The notes under the pieces were generated by a model that was given only the letters and a program-made list of their open reading frames with translations, did not search any database and was not told where the DNA came from. From an uncultured bacterium (lineage in GTDB: Bacteria; Verrucomicrobiota; Kiritimatiellia; CAIKKV01; CAIJXV01), in assembly GCA_903824675.1 (NCBI GenBank), contig CAIJXV010000013.1, forward strand, positions 62,001-126,000: 64,000 nucleotides of DNA. The letters are read 5' to 3'. Shown here piece by piece: positions 27,722 through 35,744 of this stretch (position 1 is its first letter; each line of letters begins with the position of its first letter). Both the position numbers and the translations under genes were made by a program.

Positions 27722-28825
27722 ATGGACCTCATTGACCATTCATTTTTTCGCCAGTTTTCGCCGGAAGTGGGTGAATCCATCCGAAACCTGGCGTGTCTGG
27801 TCACCTTCCGTGAGGATGCGGTGATCTTCAGGGAGGGGGACGTTCCGGACGCTCTTTACCTGGTGCTGGAAGGCACGGTGGACATCGTCAAGAGCCTTCC
27901 GGGCATCCCCTGTCAGGTCATCGCCCAAATCGACATCGACAATTATTTCGGAGACTATGGCGTTTTGGATGGCCAGTCCCGCAGTGCCGGCGCCATCGCC
28001 CGCAGTCCCCGAGTGTGTCTCGCGCGAATCGACCGGGCCCCGATCATGGACGTGTTGAATGTCGCCCCGGGGCATAGCATTCTCGAAATGACCCGGCACC
28101 TGGTCTCGAATATCCGCTCTACCAACGAACGGTACATGCAGGATGTGGTGCGCAAAACCAAACTCACCACCCTGGGTGAAATGCTCAACACCGTCATCCA
28201 TGATTTCCGCAATCCCTTCACGGTCATCCGGATGGCCGCCGAGGTGCTCAATAAGACCCACAAGGATGATGAAGCCCTGATCTCCCTCTGCAAACTCATC
28301 GACGAGCAGATCGAGCGCATGAAGATCATGACCGATGAAATCCTGGAGTTCTCGCGGGGCACCGCAACGATGGTCTGCAAGCCCACCCCCCTCTCCGATA
28401 TTTTCGCACAATTCCAAGCCCTCAATGGCGATTATCTAGCCCAAAACAAGATCGAATTATCCCTGCAGGCGGTCGACACCGTTCTCTCCGTCGATGCCAA
28501 TAAAATCCTGCGAATCCTGCAAAACCTGGTCCATCATTCCGTCGAATCCTTCGCCTCAGACGGAGGCTGTATTACGATCATCGCCTGCGATGTGGAGGGC
28601 GGGGTTGAAATTGAAGTCGCCGACAACGGCCCGGGGATTCCGGAAAATATCCGCGCCCGGCTTTTCGAACCGTTCGCCCCCATCGGCAAGGAAAAAGGCT
28701 TTGGACTCGGCCTGGCCATCTCTAAATCCTTCGTGGAAGCCCACGGCGGCACCCTTCGGGCTGAGACCAAAATCGGGCACGGCGCCACGTTCGTCATCTA
28801 TTTGCCACTTCCTAAGCCCTCATGA
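27722..28825 (+). CDS. Cyclic nucleotide-binding domain histidine kinase
   Basis: 367 aa, soluble. Residues 1-125 form a cNMP-binding/Crp-like sensor (FREGDVPDALYLVLEGTVDI, FGDYGVLDGQSRSAGAIA). HisKA follows with phospho-acceptor His160 (IHDFRNPF). The HATPase domain has DNGPGIP and GFGLGLAISKSFVEAHGG. The N-box reads QNLVHHSVES, with His at the position of the usual second Asn, which normally helps bind Mg-ATP; activity may be altered. No receiver or regulator gene is adjacent. The ORF track's TTG start is rejected; ATG 27722 has no SD. It overlaps ybaK by 4 bp. Confidence 0.88.
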   Translation: MDLIDHSFFRQFSPEVGESIRNLACLVTFREDAVIFREGDVPDALYLVLEGTVDIVKSLPGIPCQVIAQIDIDNYFGDYGVLDGQSRSAGAIARSPRVCLARIDRAPIMDVLNVAPGHSILEMTRHLVSNIRSTNERYMQDVVRKTKLTTLGEMLNTVIHDFRNPFTVIRMAAEVLNKTHKDDEALISLCKLIDEQIERMKIMTDEILEFSRGTATMVCKPTPLSDIFAQFQALNGDYLAQNKIELSLQAVDTVLSVDANKILRILQNLVHHSVESFASDGGCITIIACDVEGGVEIEVADNGPGIPENIRARLFEPFAPIGKEKGFGLGLAISKSFVEAHGGTLRAETKIGHGATFVIYLPLPKPS

Positions 28826-29325
28826 GCCCCAAATCAGGAGACATCCCGGTCACCCCGGCCATCCGGGTATTGCGGGAGAGCGGGGCCGCCTTCGAGTTGG
28901 CAACCTATACCTACCAGGAGCATGGCGGAACGGCAAATGCCGCCCGTCAATTAGGCGCCCCCGAGCATGCGGTGATCAAAACCCTCATCCTCGAAACCGA
29001 CGCCAAAACCCCATTGATTTGCCTGATGCATGGCGATTGTGAAATTTCGACCAAACAATTGGCGCGCGCCTTGGGAGTTAAACAGGTGACCCCCTGCTCT
29101 CCGGACACCGCCAGTCGACATACCGGATACCTGATCGGGGGGACCAGCCCGTTCGGCACCCGAAAAGCCTTGCCGGTGTATGTGGAAACCACGATCTTCG
29201 ATCTGCCGGAAATCTGGATTAATGCCGGCCGACGTGGACTACTGGCTCGACTGAATCCCGGCGTGCTCGACTCCCTGCTTAACCCGGGGAAAGTGACCGT
29301 GGCCCTGAGCCCGAATCAGACCTGA
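28822..29325 (+). CDS. ybaK: YbaK/EbsC-type Cys-tRNA(Pro) deacylase
   Basis: A 167-aa trans-editing protein that removes Cys wrongly attached to tRNA-Pro. Family features: TPAIRVLRESGAAFELATY, VIKTLILE with the conserved Lys, CEISTKQLARALG, and GYLIGGTSPFGTRKALPVY. Length is normal for free-standing YbaK. The start ATG overlaps the kinase stop (ATGA), so it is translated from the kinase transcript. Confidence 0.93.
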   Translation: MSPKSGDIPVTPAIRVLRESGAAFELATYTYQEHGGTANAARQLGAPEHAVIKTLILETDAKTPLICLMHGDCEISTKQLARALGVKQVTPCSPDTASRHTGYLIGGTSPFGTRKALPVYVETTIFDLPEIWINAGRRGLLARLNPGVLDSLLNPGKVTVALSPNQT

Positions 29326-29458
29326 TTTAGATTGGCAAATCTGGTTGATTTTATGCCGCCAACCTTGGTATTTTATTCGGGCTCAAGTGGACTAGCGGCT
29401 TGGAATTGAGTTCCCAATCACGGTAACGCTCGAAAAACGCTTGGAAGCGGGGTGCGCA

Positions 29459-30328
29459 ATGGCAAAAATCACATCCAAGGCCAAATTAGCCCAGGAGATG
29501 GCCTCCACGACGGGGCTTCCCACTAAAAAAATCGTTGAGGTTTTGGATCTGCTGGCCGCCATCACTTACCGTGAAGCGGTCAACGAATTTGTGATCCCGG
29601 GCATCTGCAAAATCAAAGTGGTCCAGAAAAAAGCCGCCCGCCGGCGCAATCCTTTCACCGGAAAAACGCTCCTGATCGGCGAGCGGAAGGCGCTTAAAAT
29701 AACCCCTCTCAAGCGCGCCAAGGATCTGATTACTCCGAATACCGGACTCGTCATTCAAGTCCTGGATGATCTCCCGCCAACTGAACAAATAGCCCCCGTG
29801 AGCGACCTGCAAGCCCCGCCGCCTGCGCCGGTTTCGGCCCCACTGGACTCCCCGTCCGCCCCGGAGGCAACCCCGCCGTTCTCGCCGCCATCCCCCATGA
29901 TTGAAAGTGAAGAAGGCCAGATCGTCTTCCCCTGTTCCGCCTGTGGCAGCATTCTCGCCGCCCCTCCGAAGACGGCCGGGGAAAAGGCCGACTGTCCCTA
30001 TTGCGGGGCCCCCATCCAAGTGCCGGAGAAGCAAGCCGTTAAGGAGTCACCCTCCCCCAAAAACGGCCGGCCAGAGTCCCGAGCTACGGATTTTATTCTC
30101 TTTTCGTGCAAAGCCTGCCACCAGGAAATCGAGGCTCCCGCCGATATGCTGGGAATGGATGTCGAGTGCCCGGCCTGTGGAACCGGGCTGACGGTCCCCC
30201 TTCCCAATACCCTTCCGCCAACGGCGCTTCCCGCCGCCAAAACCAGTGCCTCCTCTCCGACCGATAGCCCTATGAAAGGCAATCGGTCTTCCATGACGAT
30301 TCGAATCGACTTGTCGGATCTTGAATAA
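29459..30328 (+). CDS. HU/IHF-like domain fused to two zinc ribbons
   Basis: 289 aa. Residues 1-100 are HU/IHF-like: KLAQEMASTTGLPTKKIVEV as the N-terminal helices and RRRNPFTGKTLLIGER as the DNA-intercalating arm with its Asn-Pro. Residues 104-155 are a Pro/Ala linker. Two CxxC-CxxC zinc ribbons follow, at 159-182 (CSAC...CPYC) and 217-240 (CKAC...CPAC). HU proteins are normally about 90 aa without zinc modules. It may be an architectural DNA protein with extra contacts. ATG 29459 lacks a strong SD; the track's TTG is less likely. The PAS gene lies 40 bp downstream. Confidence 0.82.
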   Translation: MAKITSKAKLAQEMASTTGLPTKKIVEVLDLLAAITYREAVNEFVIPGICKIKVVQKKAARRRNPFTGKTLLIGERKALKITPLKRAKDLITPNTGLVIQVLDDLPPTEQIAPVSDLQAPPPAPVSAPLDSPSAPEATPPFSPPSPMIESEEGQIVFPCSACGSILAAPPKTAGEKADCPYCGAPIQVPEKQAVKESPSPKNGRPESRATDFILFSCKACHQEIEAPADMLGMDVECPACGTGLTVPLPNTLPPTALPAAKTSASSPTDSPMKGNRSSMTIRIDLSDLE

Positions 30329-30368
30329 CCCTGCGAACTAACCCCCAGTTTCACGAGGGAGATGTTGT

Positions 30369-31349
30369 ATGGCCTTGAGAGACTTACTGAAAGCCATCGC
30401 GCAAAAACAGGCCGCCCGTCCCGAATCCCCGGCCGGAACCCAGCCGACCAACGGATCCGCTGCGGCTCCTCCCAGCGCTTCGGCGCCCCCGCCGGCGGCG
30501 GATCCCGCCGAGTCCATGGACGCTTCGTTGATGAATTTAACCGAACAATTTTCGGAAATTTCAAAGTTGCTGTCGGACCCGCCCCCCGCCGCCTCGTCGG
30601 CCCCAACCTCGTCCGCCGGAAGTCCCGCCAAGGGCAAAGATATTTCTCTTTATAAAAACCTCCTGTCCGGTCTGTATGACGGCGTCCTGATTTTCGACTT
30701 CAAGGGCTCGGTGATCGCCAGCAACAAACGGGCGGAAACATTTCTGGGTTATTCGGAACCCGAACTTTGGGGCATGCAATGCGAAAGCCTGATTACCGGG
30801 GTCAATGCCCGCATCCTCTACAAATTGAACACCAATGCCGAAGCCGGCCGGTTTACCGTCGTCACGGGAACCTGCAAGCGTAAGGATGGCACCACCTTCC
30901 CCGCAGAAATTGCCATCAGTAAGATTCATCTCTTGAATGAAGGGGATTTGATTTTTTCGATCCGCAACCTGGAACGGCGTGAAAAAGCACGGGAAAGCCG
31001 GGAATTCGGTGAAGATGCCGTGCGGCATAACGGATCGGGCATCGTGGTCTGCTCCACTGACGGGGCCATTGTGTTTGCCAATCCCGCCTTCTTGAAGCTC
31101 CTGAAAATGGAGGACGAGCAGGAGGTATTGCAACACATGATCGGCGATTTTTGCGACTCCCACGAACAAGTCAAAGCCATGATTCACGCCCCGTCCTCGC
31201 AAGGCACCTGGCTGGGCAATCTTCGGCTGGTCAGCCCCAAAGGCGTTCAATGCGACGTACTGGTGACCGCCGCCCTGAGCACCCTCCGTCGCAATTCGGC
31301 GGCGCACCTGGTTCTGAATATGACCCCCCTGCCCAAATCCATCACCTGA
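30369..31349 (+). CDS. Tandem PAS-domain protein without output domain
   Basis: 326 aa, soluble. Residues 15-95 are Ala/Pro/Ser-rich and disordered-looking. Two PAS domains follow, at about 95-205 (LYDGVLIFDFKGSVIASNKR, then a PAC-like CKRKDGTTFPAEIAISKI) and 215-320 (GSGIVVCSTDGAIVFANPAF). No kinase, GGDEF or DNA-binding part is present, so it must signal through a partner. Its place after the HU/zinc-ribbon gene and two genes after the kinase makes a sensory role there plausible. A GGAG-type SD precedes ATG 30369. Confidence 0.85.
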   Translation: MALRDLLKAIAQKQAARPESPAGTQPTNGSAAAPPSASAPPPAADPAESMDASLMNLTEQFSEISKLLSDPPPAASSAPTSSAGSPAKGKDISLYKNLLSGLYDGVLIFDFKGSVIASNKRAETFLGYSEPELWGMQCESLITGVNARILYKLNTNAEAGRFTVVTGTCKRKDGTTFPAEIAISKIHLLNEGDLIFSIRNLERREKARESREFGEDAVRHNGSGIVVCSTDGAIVFANPAFLKLLKMEDEQEVLQHMIGDFCDSHEQVKAMIHAPSSQGTWLGNLRLVSPKGVQCDVLVTAALSTLRRNSAAHLVLNMTPLPKSIT

Positions 31350-31381
31350 GTGCCGGTTACCCACCGACAAGGAGTTGACCC

Positions 31382-32449
31382 GTGAAAAGCATGACCACGT
31401 GGGACCGATTCTCCCGTATGTTCAATCATCAAGAAGCGGATCGGATTCCCATCATCGACATCCCCTGGGCCGCCACCATCGAACGCTGGCATCGCGAAGG
31501 AATGCCGGTCAGCACCGATTATGTGGATTTCTTCAACTTGGATCACGTCATCCATTTCGGCGTCGATAATTCCCCCCGATTCGAGGTCAAAGTCCTTGAG
31601 GAAACCGACAAGCATGTCATCCACACCTCCGCCTGGGGCGCCACGCTCAAGAATTGGAAACATGCGGCCTCCACCCCCGAATTCCTCGATTTCATCATCA
31701 AAGATCCCGAGAGCTGGAAACACGCACGGGCGCGTATGTCTCCCTCCCCGGACCGGATCAACTGGAAAAACCTGGAGGACAACTTCGCCGACTGGCGAAA
31801 AAAGGGATACTGGATCGAAGCCGGACTCTGGTTCGGGTTCGATGTCTCCCACTCCTGGATGGTCGGTACAGAGCGCTTTTTGTTTGCCTTGGTCGAACAC
31901 CCCGAGTGGTGCACCGATATGTTCCATCATCAGCTCGAGGTTAATCTGGCACTTCTCGACCAAGTCTGGGACGCCGGGTACCATTTCGATAGCGTCCGCT
32001 GGCCGGACGACATGGGCTACAAGAATACCCAGTTCTTTTCCCTCGACCTGTACCGGGAACTCCTCAAGCCCTATCACAAACGCGCCATCGATTGGGCTCA
32101 TGCCAAAGGGATCAAGGCCCATCTCCACTCCTGCGGCGACATCAATCCACTCATTCCCGACCTGATCGAGATCGGACTCGACGCCCTTAACCCCTTGGAA
32201 GTCAAAGCGGGGATGGATCCCCTCGTTCTGAAAAAGAAATATGGGCGCCAACTGGTCCTGCATGGAGGGATCAATGCGGTCCTTTGGGATCATCCGGATC
32301 AAATCCGCGTGGAGATGCAGAAAGTGATTCCCACCCTCAAGGAAAACGGCGGGTATATTTTCTCCTCCGACCACTCGGTGCCATCCAGTGTCAGCCTGGC
32401 CGATTTCAAGCAAATCGTCGAATGGGCCCGTCAACTCGGTACGTATTAA
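31382..32449 (+). CDS. UroD-superfamily protein (second copy)
   Basis: 355 aa, cytoplasmic. UroD/MtaA-type TIM barrel: TTWDRFSRMFNHQEADRIP is the usual N-terminus, then FDSVRWPDDMGYKNTQFFS, KAHLHSCGDINPLIPDLIEI and GLDALNPLEVKAGMDP. HSCG with Cys is at the metal or substrate position seen in methyltransferase-type members. It differs clearly from the 419-aa copy at 20859. GTG 31382 is preferred because AAGGAG lies 7 nt upstream; ATG 31391 is also possible. Probably not a haem enzyme, since no haem genes are near. Confidence 0.85.
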   Translation: MKSMTTWDRFSRMFNHQEADRIPIIDIPWAATIERWHREGMPVSTDYVDFFNLDHVIHFGVDNSPRFEVKVLEETDKHVIHTSAWGATLKNWKHAASTPEFLDFIIKDPESWKHARARMSPSPDRINWKNLEDNFADWRKKGYWIEAGLWFGFDVSHSWMVGTERFLFALVEHPEWCTDMFHHQLEVNLALLDQVWDAGYHFDSVRWPDDMGYKNTQFFSLDLYRELLKPYHKRAIDWAHAKGIKAHLHSCGDINPLIPDLIEIGLDALNPLEVKAGMDPLVLKKKYGRQLVLHGGINAVLWDHPDQIRVEMQKVIPTLKENGGYIFSSDHSVPSSVSLADFKQIVEWARQLGTY

Positions 32450-32474
32450 AAATCGCCGGGGCGAGCCCGGACCA

Positions 32475-33209
32475 TCAAGCCCCATAGGGAGCAACGGATC
32501 CCCCGTTCTCCGGCGGCACACGCCGGCGATTGAGAAGCTCGCGACAAAACTTCCACCGGGGAATGAATCGATCCATCAGCGCATGAAACCGAACATTGTG
32601 GCCCCGTTCCAAAAGATGGGCCATTTCGTGCACGACCACATATTCGAGACACTCCGGCGGTTTTTTAGCCAGGTCACTGTTCAGCCGGATAATTTTTAAC
32701 AGGGGCCGACAGGTTCCCCATCGCGTCTTCATCCGCTGCACAAAAAAACGCGACACGGTCACTCCCATCAACGGTTCCCATTTGGCCACCAAGGGAGGGA
32801 CGGCCGCCGTGATCTGTTCCCGATACCAGCCGTCCAGGACGGCCTGCTTCCGGGCCGGACTTGACCCGGGCCGAATCTGTAAGAACAGCTGGCCTTGTTC
32901 CCACCAGACGACCGGTGCAGCCGCTCGCTCCACCACTTTCAACAGACAACGCTGTCCCCAGACATCGAGGTTGTCGCGATCCTGATCGTCGAGTCGCCCT
33001 TCCCAATCCTGTTCGCCGATTTTATTGCGCGTTTTTTGGATCCAGTCCAACCGGGAGACCAAAAACAGCCGGATTTCGCCCAAGCTCATCCACCGGGGCG
33101 CCGAAAGGCGCACTCGCCCCAGAGGCGGGTACACGCGCAAATGAACATTCTTAATGGCCTTCCGGACCACCTCAACCGTGATATCACCCAGCTCAATCGT
33201 GTCAGCCAT
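32475..33209 (-). CDS. YgjP-like (DUF45) zinc metallopeptidase
   Basis: 244 aa. VVVHEMAHLLERGHNVRFHALMD carries the HExxH zinc site and the conserved downstream His; TRWGTCRP and IRLNSDLAKKP are typical DUF45 blocks. The family is related to SprT/WLM peptidases and often lies near restriction or repair genes, but no substrate is established. AAGGA lies 8 nt before ATG 33209; the track start is 10 codons early. Convergent with the UroD-like gene, 25 bp apart. Confidence 0.9.
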   Translation of the reverse strand: MADTIELGDITVEVVRKAIKNVHLRVYPPLGRVRLSAPRWMSLGEIRLFLVSRLDWIQKTRNKIGEQDWEGRLDDQDRDNLDVWGQRCLLKVVERAAAPVVWWEQGQLFLQIRPGSSPARKQAVLDGWYREQITAAVPPLVAKWEPLMGVTVSRFFVQRMKTRWGTCRPLLKIIRLNSDLAKKPPECLEYVVVHEMAHLLERGHNVRFHALMDRFIPRWKFCRELLNRRRVPPENGGSVAPYGA

Positions 33210-33313
33210 CCCATATTCCTTCGACTGCTTGATCCCCAATATGCCAGGTCAAAGGTGATTGCGCGCGGGCACTCGCGCGGGGGGGGCGGGGAATTCTCTT
33301 GGCTCCGCAGATT

Positions 33314-35617
33314 TCAGAGCGCGGAACTCTCCCCGCGAAACAGCTGACGGTAGCTCTCGTAAAAGGGTCCGGGCGGCATTCTCTCCAGGATCCATCGGCG
33401 CATCGCACTCTTCTCCTCGGGCGAGGGCCGGCGGAGTGCGGCGGCGATGATGTGTTTCGCGAACACGGGTATCGGGTTCGAAGCCGCCTGGGGTACGGCG
33501 TGGAAGGCTCCGGGCGGCAGGACTTCCGTGAAGATGCCAAGATCGAAAGCCACCACCGGCACGCCGAAGAATGCCGCCTCCACCGCTCCGAGGGCAAAGC
33601 CCTCGTTCGGCGAGCAGTTGATGAAAAGATCAGCCTGCCGATAGAGGGGTGCCACCTGATCCTGCCGTTCACAGACGAACACCAGGGAGCGGCCCGCCCT
33701 CGCGTTGATGTCTGCGGCGCGCGCCCGGAGTGCCGTCCCTTCGATCCCTTCGCCGGCCATGACGAAACGCAGGTGCCGGAGGCCGAGATCGGAAACCATG
33801 TAGAGGGCGATGTCCATGAATAAATGCGGGCGTTTGTCGGGAGAGTAACGTCCAACGAAGACGACGTTGCAGCAGTCCGGTGAATCACGCCGCAGGCACT
33901 CAAGCTCCCGGGCGCACCGCTCCTCGGCCACCAGGCGATCATAGTCGATCGTGTTTCGAACCAGCATCACCTTGGGGTCGTCGCCTCGCGTCTCCCGACA
34001 GTGCCTGAGCACCCAGTCGGAACAGCACACCACGCGATCGAGGTATTGCATGAACAGGTCCACCGAGGAGAGGAAGTCGAAATTCGAGTCCCACCCATGC
34101 AGCGAGGTGGACATGGCCAGATCCGGAAATTCCGTCTTGAGGTCGTGGAGAATCTGGAAGGCGAAGGTGGAGTTTATGCACAGCGCGTTTCGTACGGCGT
34201 GCTTGCGAACCAGGTGACGCACGAAGTCCAGCTTCTGCTCGCGCGTCTCGAACAGGTTGGGCAGGTGGTAGACGGTTGCCGTCCTGGCGAAAGCACTGTG
34301 CCAGCAATTCCGGTCGGGAGACGTGGTAACGATCACGAAGTCGAACTCGTCGGCGAGATGGCGGAGGATGTTCAGCATGAGGGTTTCCACGCCGCCCAGG
34401 GGAAGATTCGACAGGAAGATCAGGACGGTCGACCGCTTGCCCGGCGCGGGGAGCGGTATCGAGGCCAGGAGTTCACCCGGGTCGTTGCCCGGCGCAGTCC
34501 CGGGTGCGGGCGGAAAGAAGGAGGCGAAGCGGATATGCTCGGGGATGAGGCGGCGTCCAGCCACGGCGTTGATCGACCGCCGCAGGGCGGAGGGCACCAT
34601 CAGCAGAAAACACCGGCCAGGAGAGCGGCGCCAGGGCTCCGCGTCCACCAGTTCGGCCGCGTGAAACTTGGCAATCACACCTCGGAGCGGCCACGGCCAC
34701 CGGTTCACCCACGGCGGAATGGCCGGCTTGCCGTTGGCGATGGCCGCCATCCGCGCGGGACTCCATCGCCACGCCAGCCGGCGGTAGGCCGCCGACTGGA
34801 AGAGGTCCCGGTGGCGCCTGCGCAAACTCGCCACATTGTTCGGCACGTTGTCTTGAGCGGCCTTCAGTCGAAGGTTCTGCGACTGGCGACAGAGGAAGAG
34901 CGGTTCCGGCAGGCAATAACCCATGAAGCCGCGCTTACCCATGCGAAGCCAGAAATCCCAGTCCTTGCTCTCGCCGCCAGCGAGCGACTCGTCGTAGCCG
35001 CCAACCTCAACGAAGTGCTCACTGCGGATGAGAGCGCAGTAGGGTAGTGAATCAGCCGAGAGCAGGGAGAAGAAGTTGAACGGGTTCAGGGTCGGCTGAA
35101 ACTCTGAATCCCCATCGAGATCCTGGAGGTAGGGATAGACCCATGAAACCTGCGGCTTTTGCCACAACAAGAGCATCGCCTTCTCGATAAATGTGGGGTC
35201 AAGCCGGTCGTCTGCATCCAGGAAGCACAGAAACTGCCCGGTCGCCTCTCTCACGCCCCAATTGCGGGCCAGGGCTCTGCCGGAATTGCGGGGTGTTTTC
35301 AGCCGCTTGACCTCCGGGAACTCCTGTGCAAGACGGTCGAGGCAGGCCATGGAATCCGGGTCCGTGGAGCCGTCGTCAACGACCAGAATCTCCGTTTCGG
35401 GCCAAGTCTGCCGGCGCGCACTCTCCACCGCTTCGCGCAGGTCAAAGCCGTGGTTGAAGTGCGGGATGATGAGCGAAACCCTCGGCAGCGCATTCGCGCC
35501 ACGCGCGTCTAGCGACGGATCGTCTTTCGGGCGGGTCGGTGGGCAAGTACCCTGTTCACGGATGACCCCGGAAGCCGTTAATAGGGATGAGGATGTTTGT
35601 AACATGGGGGTGTCCAT
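33314..35617 (-). CDS. Bifunctional GT2-GT4 glycosyltransferase fusion
   Basis: 767 aa, no membrane segment. Residues 45-300 are a GT-A family 2 domain (VSLIIPHFNHGFDLREAVES, VVDDGSTD, FLDADDRLDP). Residues 395-760 are a GT-B family 4 domain (LSNLPLGGVETLMLNILRHL, VGRYSPDKRPHLFMDIAL, INCSPNEGFALGAVEAAFFG with the Glu of the EX7E motif). Such fusions build surface or protein-linked glycans by adding two sugars in turn. It lies 127 bp downstream of the 1630-aa exoprotein on the same strand, so the exoprotein may be a target (inference). ATG 35605 is an alternative start. Confidence 0.88.
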   Translation of the reverse strand: MDTPMLQTSSSLLTASGVIREQGTCPPTRPKDDPSLDARGANALPRVSLIIPHFNHGFDLREAVESARRQTWPETEILVVDDGSTDPDSMACLDRLAQEFPEVKRLKTPRNSGRALARNWGVREATGQFLCFLDADDRLDPTFIEKAMLLLWQKPQVSWVYPYLQDLDGDSEFQPTLNPFNFFSLLSADSLPYCALIRSEHFVEVGGYDESLAGGESKDWDFWLRMGKRGFMGYCLPEPLFLCRQSQNLRLKAAQDNVPNNVASLRRRHRDLFQSAAYRRLAWRWSPARMAAIANGKPAIPPWVNRWPWPLRGVIAKFHAAELVDAEPWRRSPGRCFLLMVPSALRRSINAVAGRRLIPEHIRFASFFPPAPGTAPGNDPGELLASIPLPAPGKRSTVLIFLSNLPLGGVETLMLNILRHLADEFDFVIVTTSPDRNCWHSAFARTATVYHLPNLFETREQKLDFVRHLVRKHAVRNALCINSTFAFQILHDLKTEFPDLAMSTSLHGWDSNFDFLSSVDLFMQYLDRVVCCSDWVLRHCRETRGDDPKVMLVRNTIDYDRLVAEERCARELECLRRDSPDCCNVVFVGRYSPDKRPHLFMDIALYMVSDLGLRHLRFVMAGEGIEGTALRARAADINARAGRSLVFVCERQDQVAPLYRQADLFINCSPNEGFALGAVEAAFFGVPVVAFDLGIFTEVLPPGAFHAVPQAASNPIPVFAKHIIAAALRRPSPEEKSAMRRWILERMPPGPFYESYRQLFRGESSAL

Positions 35618-35744
35618 CGCCGGGGTAATCTAGCACAGGCCATCCAGGTTCGCCATTGAAAACCAACCGTATCCAGGGCAAGCAATTTAGGCTCAACTGA
35701 CGGCGCAGGATATGTGCACCCCGCCCCCCTCCCGCCCCCTGGCC

